From: JAWVFM01 sp038237625
Lineage (GTDB): Bacteria; Actinomycetota; Thermoleophilia; Solirubrobacterales; 70-9
Assembly (NCBI GenBank): GCA_038237625.1
Contig: JBBRYM010000002.1
Location: forward strand, 205,993 to 269,992
Direction of reading: 5' to 3'
Length of the DNA: 64,000 nt
Positions 1 to 7,082 of the stretch are shown here, piece after piece (positions within the stretch are counted from its first letter, which is position 1; each line of letters begins with the position of its first letter). The position numbers and the translations under genes were made by a program. The notes beneath the pieces are model-generated. The model did not search any database. It worked only from the letters and a program-made list of their open reading frames with translations, and was not told the origin of the DNA.

Positions 1-977
1 AACGGGGCCCCGGTCGAGCTCGTGTCACTGGGGCTGCCGAAGATGGCGTGTGCGGTCGTGGTCGAGATCCGCGGCTTGGCGAGCGCCGCCGGCATGTACG
101 TCGGCGAAGAGCCGAGGCCGAGTATCTGGCCGTTCTTGACGTTCATCGCCACGAACGCTCCCGGCAACCCGAACGAGCTGAGCGCGGACTCGCCCGCCTG
201 CTGGAGCTTCGAGTCGATCGTCAGCCTGAGGTCGTTGCCCGCCTGCGGGCCGCGCTGGGCGAGAGTCCCGCCGGTGGGCTGGCCCGCGGCATCGACCTGA
301 ACCCTGGTGTCGCCGTTGATCCCGCGCAGGAAGCTGTCATACGTGTCCTCGACGCCACCGCGGCCCACGAGGTCACCTGGCGCCACGCCCTGATAACGGG
401 GAAGCTTGAGGTCCGCGGCGCTGACCTGGCCGACGTAGCCGAGCACCTGCGCCGCCTCGGAGCCTTGCGGGTAGGAGCGGACGAAGACCCGGTCGATGCT
501 GATTCCCGGGAACTTGTCCTGGTTCTCGCGCAGGTAGTAGACGAGGTCGGTCGAAACGTCGCGGCGAAGGGTCACGGGGCTCGCCGGCAGATCCTTCGTC
601 TGCCTGTGGATCTCCGACGTGATCTTTTGGTAGCTCATGCCGGTCACCTGGGCGAGACGGTGCTTTTCGTCCGCTCGGCGCTTACCACCCGCCGCCGGAA
701 GCTCGAGCGTCCGCACCTGAAGCGCGAGCGCCGTGCGGTTGTCTACGAGAGTGCCGCCGTTGCGGTCGAGGATGCGGCCGCGGGGCGCCCCCACGGTGAT
801 GTCGCGAACCTGGTTGTTCTGAGCCTCGGCCTGGTACTGCCCCGCCGACAGCACCTGCAGGTACCAAAGGCGAAAGAAGATCACCGAGAACATCACCAGC
901 GCGACGCCACCGAGCACGGCCACGCGCACGGAGAGCTGCGCAGGGATCGGGGCCCTCGAGCGGTCGTCGCGGTACAT
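1..977 (-). CDS. mrdA: Penicillin-binding protein 2 (peptidoglycan transpeptidase of the elongasome), C-terminus outside window
   Basis: About 325 codons are visible, starting at ATG 977 and open to the window edge. The protein has a short cytoplasmic arm, one membrane helix near residues 15-37 and then the PBP dimerisation domain, with the GRILDRNG motif typical of class B PBPs. The transpeptidase domain, with its catalytic serine, lies mostly or wholly beyond the window. PBP2 crosslinks lateral-wall peptidoglycan together with RodA and MreBCD. The start codon is 2 bases after the mreD stop, so the gene is the fourth member of the mreB-mreC-mreD operon. PBP2 rather than a septal PBP is inferred mainly from this context. 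Confidence 0.9.
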   Translation of the reverse strand, partial: MYRDDRSRAPIPAQLSVRVAVLGGVALVMFSVIFFRLWYLQVLSAGQYQAEAQNNQVRDITVGAPRGRILDRNGGTLVDNRTALALQVRTLELPAAGGKRRADEKHRLAQVTGMSYQKITSEIHRQTKDLPASPVTLRRDVSTDLVYYLRENQDKFPGISIDRVFVRSYPQGSEAAQVLGYVGQVSAADLKLPRYQGVAPGDLVGRGGVEDTYDSFLRGINGDTRVQVDAAGQPTGGTLAQRGPQAGNDLRLTIDSKLQQAGESALSSFGLPGAFVAMNVKNGQILGLGSSPTYMPAALAKPRISTTTAHAIFGSPSDTSSTGAP

Positions 978-979
978 GG

Positions 980-1603
980 CTACGACCCGACCCCGCTGAG
1001 CGGTCGCGCCTGGGCGCGGCGTGGACGGGGACGACGCCGGCGGCGAGGTGCGACCGTGGCGGTGATCGTGGGGCGGTCGCGAAGCCTGCCCGGGCGGGGC
1101 TCATCGACCAAGGCGGCGCGGAAAGCCCGGCGCAGGAGGGGATAAACCCCGAACGCCAGCAGGCCGCCGAGCAGGCCCTTGACGAAGATCTCGCGCAACA
1201 CCAGCAGGCTCACGTGGGTCGAGACGCCCAGCATGATCTGAAGCGCCGCGAAGATCGCCGTGGAGACGAGGGTGACGCCGCCGATCAGAAGCGGTATCCG
1301 CACACGGCCCGAGAGCTCGAAGCCTTCCCGGTAGCGCCCGGCGAAATAGCCGGCCGCAATCATCGCGAGCGACGACACCCCGAGCGTCTGAAGCATCGCC
1401 GAGTCGAGCATGAAGCCCGCAGCGAACCCGGTCACCGCTCCCACGACGGCGCCGCCCATGAGGCCAAGGCAGGCAACGACCACGGTGAGGAAGTCCGGCG
1501 TGGCTCCGAAGAAGCTCAGATACGAGAAAAACGAGAGTTGGAGGACCACCGCCACCAGGACGATCAGCGCGATTCGCAGAGCAATCCGGCGAGTGACGAT
1601 CAC
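980..1603 (-). CDS. mreD: Rod shape-determining protein MreD
   Basis: A 207-residue integral membrane protein with about five hydrophobic helices and a basic, arginine-rich C-terminal tail, which fits MreD in size and profile. It belongs to the elongasome and sits between MreC and PBP2 in the operon. The start is set as GTG 1603, which overlaps the mreC stop in the 4-base sequence GTGA. The protein then begins VIVTRRIALRIALIVL, matching the usual first MreD helix. In-frame sequence upstream of this point is the shadow of mreC. Confidence 0.88.
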   Translation of the reverse strand: MIVTRRIALRIALIVLVAVVLQLSFFSYLSFFGATPDFLTVVVACLGLMGGAVVGAVTGFAAGFMLDSAMLQTLGVSSLAMIAAGYFAGRYREGFELSGRVRIPLLIGGVTLVSTAIFAALQIMLGVSTHVSLLVLREIFVKGLLGGLLAFGVYPLLRRAFRAALVDEPRPGRLRDRPTITATVAPRRRRRPRPRRAQARPLSGVGS

Positions 1604-2496
1604 TTCGGGACTCCCGGCCTGCGTGGGCCGCCGGTCATGATCTGCACGAGGTCCATCCCGCGCAGGTCGGCGAAGGCGCTGACCTCGATGCGCTGAAACG
1701 CGCCCTGCTCGCCCGGGCTCGCCTTGGTCACCTTGCCGACCTTGATCCCGTAGGGATAGGCCGAGCTGATCCTCCCGCTCGACCAGCCTGCGGTGACGAG
1801 GATGTCGCCCTCCAGGACCTTCTGATCGTTGGAGATGAAGTCCATCAGCAGCGTGTTTGGATCGCCGGCCTCGGGTTCGACGACGCCCTCCGGCCCGTTG
1901 GGAAGCGCGGTGGCGGAGACGGCGCTGCGGTGGTCGGTGATCAGAGTCACCACTGCCGTATTGCCGGTGACCGCCGAAACGCGCCCGGTCAGATAGCCGT
2001 CGGCGACGACGGGGTCGTTGACGCGCACCCCGTCGGCGGATCCGGAATTGACGGTCACGGTCGAGTACCACACCGTCGGCGAGCGGCCGATGACCCTGGC
2101 CGTGACGAGCTTGTAAGCGGCAGCGACGCCACTCTCTTGGAAGCCGAGCATCTTCTTCAGGTGCTCGTTCTCGGCAAGCGCCTTCTGGCGGACGACCAGC
2201 TTCGCGCGCAGGTCGTCGACCTCGGCGCGCAAATCGGAGTTCTGGCCGCGTGCCTTGAAGGTCTCGTCGAACCAGTTGATGAGATCGCGCGCCGGCTTGA
2301 GGGCACGGCTGGTCACGTCCTGAACTGGGCCCAGCGCCGAGGCAAGCCCGCTCTCGATGCCCCCGACGGCTCCCGTGGAGCCGCTGAACGTGCTCGACAG
2401 AAGGATCAGGGACACGATGAGCAAGAGCGCGAGGACCGCACGGCGTCTGCGCACCTGCTTGCGGTACACGCCTATCCCCTCACGCCACCGCCGCAA
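1600..2496 (-). CDS. mreC: Rod shape-determining protein MreC
   Basis: A 298-residue bitopic protein: basic N-terminus, one membrane helix (about residues 20-37), a coiled coil (about 85-115) with LRAEVDDLRAKL-type heptads, then the periplasmic beta-rich MreC domain. MreC scaffolds the elongasome outside the membrane and links MreB to PBP2. The ATG at 2496 lies within the last 17 bases of mreB. A GTG at 2469 (residue 10) would avoid the overlap and is an alternative start. The stop overlaps the mreD GTG. Confidence 0.9.
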   Translation of the reverse strand: MRRWREGIGVYRKQVRRRRAVLALLLIVSLILLSSTFSGSTGAVGGIESGLASALGPVQDVTSRALKPARDLINWFDETFKARGQNSDLRAEVDDLRAKLVVRQKALAENEHLKKMLGFQESGVAAAYKLVTARVIGRSPTVWYSTVTVNSGSADGVRVNDPVVADGYLTGRVSAVTGNTAVVTLITDHRSAVSATALPNGPEGVVEPEAGDPNTLLMDFISNDQKVLEGDILVTAGWSSGRISSAYPYGIKVGKVTKASPGEQGAFQRIEVSAFADLRGMDLVQIMTGGPRRPGVPK

Positions 2497-3535
2497 AGCG
2501 TCGGCGGGCCGCGTTGCGGTTGGTGCGGTGGATGACTTCGAACTCCTCGAGCGAGCGGCCCGAGCCCACGGCCACGCAGGTCAGCGGTGACTCGGTTACC
2601 TCGCAGGGCATCTGGCACTCCGTGTGCATGCGTTCCGCCATCCCGGCCAGCAGCGACCCACCGCCCGCGAGGACGATCCCGCGGTCCATGATGTCGCCCG
2701 CGAGCTCGGGTGGAGTGCGGTCCAGCGTCTCCTTGACCGCGGCGACGATCTGGCTGACCGGCTCGGAGAGTGCCGCCCGCACCTCCTCGGAGCTGAGGAT
2801 CAGGGTCTTCGGCAGCCCGCTGACCATGTCGCGGCCGCGGATCTCTGCCGTCGCCTCATGGGCCAGGGGAGCGGCCGAGCCGATCTCGAGCTTGACCTCC
2901 TCGGCCGTCTGCTGGCCAACTAGGAGCTTGTGTTCGTGCTTTACGTGATTGACGATGGCGTCGTCCATCTCGTCCCCGCCGACGCGGATCGACTCCGAGA
3001 CCACGATGCCCCCCAAGGAGATGACGGCGACTTCGCTGGTCCCGCCGCCGATGTCCAGGATCATGCTCCCGGTCGGCTCGGCGACCGGAAGCCCGGCCCC
3101 GATCGCGGCCGCCATCGGCTCTTCGATCAGGTAGGCCTGACGAGCGCCGGCCGACAGGCACGCCTCCTCCACGGCGCGCTTCTCGACCCCGGTCACGCCG
3201 GACGGAACACAGACCACGACCCGGGGATGGGCGAAGCGGCTCCGGTGCACCCGCTGGATGAAGTGGCGCAGCATCTCCTCGGTGACCTCGAAGTCGGCGA
3301 TGACGCCATCCTTCAGCGGCCTGATCGCTTGGATCGACCCGGGGGTGCGACCGAGCATCCGCTTCGCCTCGCTGCCGACCGCGTGGACGGCGCCGGTAGC
3401 GGTGTCGACAGCGACCACGGAGGGCTCCGAGAGCACGATCCCGCGCCCCCGTACGTAGACGAGGGTATTGGCCGTACCGAGATCGACGGCCATGTCGCGG
3501 CCGCCAAAGCCGGTGAATCTCGAGAGCAATCCCAT
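2480..3535 (-). CDS. mreB: Rod shape-determining protein MreB (bacterial actin)
   Basis: A 351-residue actin-fold ATPase that forms membrane-bound filaments guiding lateral wall synthesis. The start ATG 3535 gives MGLLSRFTGF, and the DLGTAN phosphate-1 motif follows about 15 residues in, as in other MreB proteins. Phosphate-2 (DIGGGTSE) and adenosine (GIVLAGGGSLL) motifs are present. A longer reading from 3574 adds 13 residues that do not look like MreB. It is the first gene of mreB-mreC-mreD-PBP2. The 147 bases between it and the upstream maf gene include AT-richer sequence that could hold the promoter. Confidence 0.95.
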   Translation of the reverse strand: MGLLSRFTGFGGRDMAVDLGTANTLVYVRGRGIVLSEPSVVAVDTATGAVHAVGSEAKRMLGRTPGSIQAIRPLKDGVIADFEVTEEMLRHFIQRVHRSRFAHPRVVVCVPSGVTGVEKRAVEEACLSAGARQAYLIEEPMAAAIGAGLPVAEPTGSMILDIGGGTSEVAVISLGGIVVSESIRVGGDEMDDAIVNHVKHEHKLLVGQQTAEEVKLEIGSAAPLAHEATAEIRGRDMVSGLPKTLILSSEEVRAALSEPVSQIVAAVKETLDRTPPELAGDIMDRGIVLAGGGSLLAGMAERMHTECQMPCEVTESPLTCVAVGSGRSLEEFEVIHRTNRNAARRRFAAVA

Positions 3536-3682
3536 CAGCGTTTCCGGGGTGCCGCGGCGGGAGCTTTGAGGCATGCGAAGGCGGCGGCTTCGAGCCTCCC
3601 CGCGTTCGAATGTAGCAGAGGGTCGGACGACCCCAAACCCGAACTTGAGGGATGGGAAAAAGTCTAACCGTATTTCTCAGGT

Positions 3683-4291
3683 TTAGAGTTTTGGGAGAAA
3701 CTCCGGCGCTAGCTGGGCAAATGCGCGAATCGGCATCCCGATCACGTTTGCGAGATCGCCCTCAATACCTTCGACCAGCATCGAGCCGAGGCCCTGGACC
3801 GCGTAGCCGCCGGCCCTGTCGCGCCACTCCCCGGAGGCGAGATAGAGACCGAGGGCCTGTTCGGAAAGCGGCCGAAAGCGGACGCGGGTGCTCTCGATCG
3901 AGCTTCGCTCCTGACCTTCGTCGGGCCCCGCGATCACGATGGCGCTGAGAACCTCGTGCTCGCGTCCCGAGAGCGCCCGCAGGGCGGCTTCGGCCTCGGC
4001 GCGGCTCTCGGGCTTTCCGAGGACAGCGCCGTCAAGGACGACGTCGGTATCGGCGCCGAGCACGACGCGGGCCGACCCCGCCAGCTCACGCCCGGCGAGC
4101 GCCTTGGCGCGAGCGTTGGCGAGCACGACCTTCTCAGGCTCGCCCTCGGTCAGTTCCTCGACGCCGGTGGCAACGACCTCGAACTCGACGCCGAGAACCT
4201 CGAGGATCTCCCGCCTGCGCGGGGAGGCCGAAGCGAGGACGAGGGGGTGCGGGGAGTCAGGTCGCACGTCGGTGCATTCTCGATGAATCAA
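3683..4291 (-). CDS. maf: Maf family nucleotide pyrophosphatase
   Basis: A 202-residue Maf/Ham1-fold enzyme. Family members hydrolyse non-canonical or modified NTPs (dTTP/UTP, m7GTP) to the monophosphate and pyrophosphate in the cytoplasm. The signature LASASPRRREIL is at residues 18-29, VVLGADTDVVLDG carries the catalytic aspartate region, and GKP and GGYAVQG motifs follow. It lies upstream of mreB on the same strand; maf next to mre genes is a common bacterial arrangement. Substrate preference cannot be read from the sequence. Confidence 0.9.
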   Translation of the reverse strand: MIHRECTDVRPDSPHPLVLASASPRRREILEVLGVEFEVVATGVEELTEGEPEKVVLANARAKALAGRELAGSARVVLGADTDVVLDGAVLGKPESRAEAEAALRALSGREHEVLSAIVIAGPDEGQERSSIESTRVRFRPLSEQALGLYLASGEWRDRAGGYAVQGLGSMLVEGIEGDLANVIGMPIRAFAQLAPEFLPKL

Positions 4292-4322
4292 TTACGGAGC
4301 TCGCCCGGAGCCTTCGGCGCCC

Positions 4323-4363
4323 ATGGACGCGAAACGCAACCATGGGCAACGTTTCGCGTCCAT
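4323..4363 (-). other. 14-bp perfect inverted repeat between ndk and maf
   Basis: Arms 4323-4336 and 4350-4363 are exact reverse complements around a 13-base loop that itself contains CCATGG. No T-tract follows on either strand, so a standard intrinsic terminator is not supported. It could be a transcript-stabilising hairpin, an attenuating structure between ndk and maf, or a protein-binding palindrome. Confidence 0.5.
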
Positions 4364-4459
4364 CGCTGTCCGGAGGGCGCTCGCTGCGGCCGCCCTTATC
4401 AGCTTCAGCCCCGTCGGCAGAGCCTCCACCGCAGGCGGCAGGCCGCGACCGCCTGAGCT

Positions 4460-4864
4460 CTAGAGGTGCGGAAACCAGATCGCGATCTCGCGCTCGGCGG
4501 ACTCGTCGCTATCCGAGCCGTGCACGAGATTGAAGGTGACCTCGAGGCCGAAGTCGGCGCGCATCGAGCCGGGGGCCGCCTCGATGGGGTTCGTTGCGCC
4601 GATCAACTGGCGAGCCGCAGCGACGGCCTCATGGCCCACCAAAACGGCGGCGACCAGAGGGCCACCCGTTATGAAGGACACCAGCTCGCCGAAGAACGGC
4701 TTCTCGGTGTGTTCCGCGTAGTGCCGGTTGGCGATGCCCTCGTCGACCGTGAGCATGCGCAGCGCGGCGACCCGCAGCCCTTTGCGCTCGAAGCGGGCAA
4801 GGATCTCGCCCGTCAGGGCACGCTCGAAGGCGTCGGGCTTGATGAGTATCAGCGTCCGGGACAC
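4460..4864 (-). CDS. ndk: Nucleoside diphosphate kinase
   Basis: A 134-residue cytosolic enzyme that transfers the gamma-phosphate of ATP to NDPs through a phosphohistidine. The active-site segment NLVHGSDS places the catalytic histidine at residue 115. The N-terminal RTLILIKPDA strand and the GSMRADFG nucleotide-binding segment are intact, and the length is normal for bacterial Ndk. It lies 21 bases downstream of the zinc-ribbon gene on the same strand, within the valS-folC-...-ndk-maf run. Confidence 0.97.
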   Translation of the reverse strand: MSRTLILIKPDAFERALTGEILARFERKGLRVAALRMLTVDEGIANRHYAEHTEKPFFGELVSFITGGPLVAAVLVGHEAVAAARQLIGATNPIEAAPGSMRADFGLEVTFNLVHGSDSDESAEREIAIWFPHL

Positions 4865-4885
4865 GGCGGCAGCAGGGCGGAGGGG

Positions 4886-5623
4886 TTACTCGTCGTCGCG
4901 CCGCGACTGCGGTCGGCTTGGACGGCTGGGCGAAGGCGACTTGGACGACCTTGCTGCCGTCGCGCGGCGAGTCGGGCGGGCGGGGGCGGGCGCGTCGCCG
5001 TCGGCTCCTGCGGCGCGCGACGGGCGCTCGACGGCGGTGGGCGAAGGCTCTGCGGCGCTGGGCGAAGGCTCTGCGGCGGTGGAAGGTTTTCGCGCCTGGC
5101 GCGAGCTGGGCGGAGCTTCCGAAGCGGTGCGCTTGGTTCGCGACGTCCGCGAGGGCCGGCGCTCCTCCGGGCGTGGGGCGCTTCGGGTGGGGGTCTCGCA
5201 ATACGGGCAGAGCGCCCAGCGCGGGTCAATCGGCTTGCCGCACGCCTCGCAGGGGTCCTTGACGCGCACGCGGCAGCTGGGGCAGCGGAGGAACGTGCGC
5301 TCGATCGGGTGCTCGCAGTTCGGGCACGATGCCTCCTCGAGCTGGCGCACACGCAGCTCCGATGCCCGGATCTCGAGCTCGCGCTCCCGCGCGTCGGCCA
5401 GGTATTCGGGCGGGCGCAGGATCGTGTAGACGACCGTGCCCACAAAGGGAAAGAGCGACGCGCCCGTGGCGCAGGCCACGAGGACGCCGTCGTCGATCCG
5501 CCGGCGGGCGTCGAGGTAGGTCCAGGCGACGAGGGCCAGCCAGACGACGACCAGCAAGAGGATTACGAGGTTGACGAACAGGTTCAGGCCGCTGTTCGTG
5601 ATGCCGAAGACTGCGAGCGCCAT
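4886..5623 (-). CDS. Membrane protein with paired zinc ribbons and a low-complexity tail
   Basis: A 245-residue protein of unknown role. The first 65 residues hold two hydrophobic helices (LNLFVNLVILLLVVVWLALV and a second segment after a basic linker). Two zinc-ribbon pairs follow: CPNCEHPIERTFLRCPSC, then CEACGKPIDPRWALCPYC. The last ~90 residues are Ala/Pro/Ser/Arg-rich with repeats of the type AEPSPSAAEPSP and are probably disordered. The start ATG 5623 gives MALAVFGITNS; the longer in-frame reading runs into folC antisense. It sits between the 39-residue gene and ndk in one transcription direction. Confidence 0.75.
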   Translation of the reverse strand: MALAVFGITNSGLNLFVNLVILLLVVVWLALVAWTYLDARRRIDDGVLVACATGASLFPFVGTVVYTILRPPEYLADARERELEIRASELRVRQLEEASCPNCEHPIERTFLRCPSCRVRVKDPCEACGKPIDPRWALCPYCETPTRSAPRPEERRPSRTSRTKRTASEAPPSSRQARKPSTAAEPSPSAAEPSPTAVERPSRAAGADGDAPAPARPTRRATAARSSKSPSPSRPSRPQSRRDDE

Positions 5624-5706
5624 AAGAGAGTCGAGGAGTGTACTTCGCCAAAACAACTCCGGCGCCTGCTCCGCTGCCGCCGGGCTAGGCTCAGGCCCGC
5701 AAATCC

Positions 5707-5826
5707 CTAAAGGAACAGCCTGCCGAACAGGTAGCCCAGGCCGAAGAAGACCAGGATCACGATCGCCACCACCGCGGCGACCAGGCCCATCATATGCAGG
5801 AGCTCTGAGCGTGCTTCGGGGTTCAT
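5707..5826 (-). CDS. 39-residue single-helix membrane protein coupled to folC
   Basis: A small protein starting MNPEARSELLHMMGLV with one membrane helix over residues 13-35 and a short GYLFGRLFL end. Its ATG overlaps the folC stop as ATGA (5826-5823), which implies translational coupling. Codon use is like the neighbours, with mostly G/C third positions. Function is unknown. The precise overlap and the clean amphipathic-plus-helix profile are the main reasons to accept it. Confidence 0.65.
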   Translation of the reverse strand: MNPEARSELLHMMGLVAAVVAIVILVFFGLGYLFGRLFL

Positions 5827-7082
5827 CTGGCAGCCGGTCGTTGACCGCGGGCAGCGTACCCGAGGAGGTAGTGAGAACCGGTAACCAGAAGCGACGCCGA
5901 ACGCTCCTTCGCAAGCTCGGCGGCCCGGGCGACTGCCTGGGCCGGGTCCGCCACGGCCTCGACGGCCGCCACGCCAGCGCTCCGGCCGAGCGACGCCAGC
6001 TCCCCCGCCGGCTTGGCGCTGGCGCCGCTTCGCCCGCGGCTTCGCAAGAGGGTCGTCGGGATCTCGGTGAAGACGACCGCGTCGAGGGCCGGGGCCAGGG
6101 CTTCGATGATCCCTTGGGCGTCCTTCTCCGCGAGGATCGCAACGCACGCCACCACGCGGCCCTCGTCGCGGTCGGCGAGCGCCTCCGCGAGCGCCGTCGC
6201 GCCGTCGGGATTGTGGGCGGCGTCGAGAAGAAGGGGAACCTCGGCCTCGATTCCCTCCATGCGGCCGTGGAGCTCGAGGCGGGCGGCAACCTCGGCCACT
6301 CGCTCGCCATCGAGAGAACCGCTCACCACCTCGGCTGCGGCGATCGCCACACCGAAGTTGCGGCGCAAATATGGGGCGGCGAGCTCGAGCTTTTTCGGCG
6401 CCTCCTCCGCCCGCACCAGCCGAGCATGGCGCTCACGAGCTGTGCGCTCGGCGAGAGCGTCGATCTCGCGATCCAGCCGGCCGACGACCAGGGTGGAGTG
6501 ATCGCGCAAAACGGCGAGCTTTTCGGCGGCGATCTCGGCGGTGGTGTCGCCAAGCCACTTCGTGTGCTCCAGCCCCACAGACGTCAGCGCCGTCACCCTC
6601 GAGAGCAGGACGTTCGTGGCATCGAGACGGCCGCCCAGGCCGGCCTCGATCACTCCCACCTCGACCTTCGCCGCCGCCAGTGCCACGAAGGCGGCCGCGG
6701 TCACAACCTCGAACTCGGTCACGGAGTCGCCGGGCTCGAGCGCCCGCTCGACCGCTTCAACGGCCGCCGCGGTCCGCTCCACGGCCGCGCCGAACGCGCC
6801 GGGGTCGAGCTGCTCGCCCCCGATCAGGACGCGCTCGGTCCAGCGCTCGCTATGGGGGGACAGGTACGCGCCGGTGCGCGACCCGTGAGCTTCGACGAGG
6901 CGGGCTGTCATCTCCGTCACCGACGACTTGCCGTTGGTGCCAACCACGTGGACCGCGGCGAAGCGGTGCTGAGGGTTGCCCAGCGCCGCGACCACTCGCC
7001 GGATCCGGTTGAGTCCGAAGTTCCAACCGAAGGGCTCGAGCGAGCCGAGGTAGCGCTCGGCGTCTGTGTAGGTCCAGGTCAG
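5823..7082 (-). CDS. folC: Folylpolyglutamate synthase / dihydrofolate synthase, probable CTG start
   Basis: A Mur-ligase-type enzyme that adds glutamate to folates, or to dihydropteroate if bifunctional. The P-loop VVGTNGKSSVTEM and the later DAAHNPDGA motif are present. The first ATG/GTG/TTG in frame is GTG 6995, but the 29 codons before it encode family-typical sequence (TYTDAERYLGSLEPFGWNFG). The only usable start before the in-frame stop at 7139-7137 is CTG 7082, overlapping the valS stop as CTGA. This gives 419 residues, normal for FolC. It is the second gene of the valS run. Confidence 0.88.
   Translation of the reverse strand: MTWTYTDAERYLGSLEPFGWNFGLNRIRRVVAALGNPQHRFAAVHVVGTNGKSSVTEMTARLVEAHGSRTGAYLSPHSERWTERVLIGGEQLDPGAFGAAVERTAAAVEAVERALEPGDSVTEFEVVTAAAFVALAAAKVEVGVIEAGLGGRLDATNVLLSRVTALTSVGLEHTKWLGDTTAEIAAEKLAVLRDHSTLVVGRLDREIDALAERTARERHARLVRAEEAPKKLELAAPYLRRNFGVAIAAAEVVSGSLDGERVAEVAARLELHGRMEGIEAEVPLLLDAAHNPDGATALAEALADRDEGRVVACVAILAEKDAQGIIEALAPALDAVVFTEIPTTLLRSRGRSGASAKPAGELASLGRSAGVAAVEAVADPAQAVARAAELAKERSASLLVTGSHYLLGYAARGQRPAAR

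Noticed and set aside
48..1145. Long plus-strand frame of 365 codons
   Set aside because: Arg/Ala-rich reading antisense to the PBP2 and mreD genes, with no domain.
4886..6310. Reading the zinc-ribbon protein as 474 residues
   Set aside because: The upstream 229 codons are antisense-type shadow of folC and have no similarity to anything; the membrane protein clearly begins near 5623.
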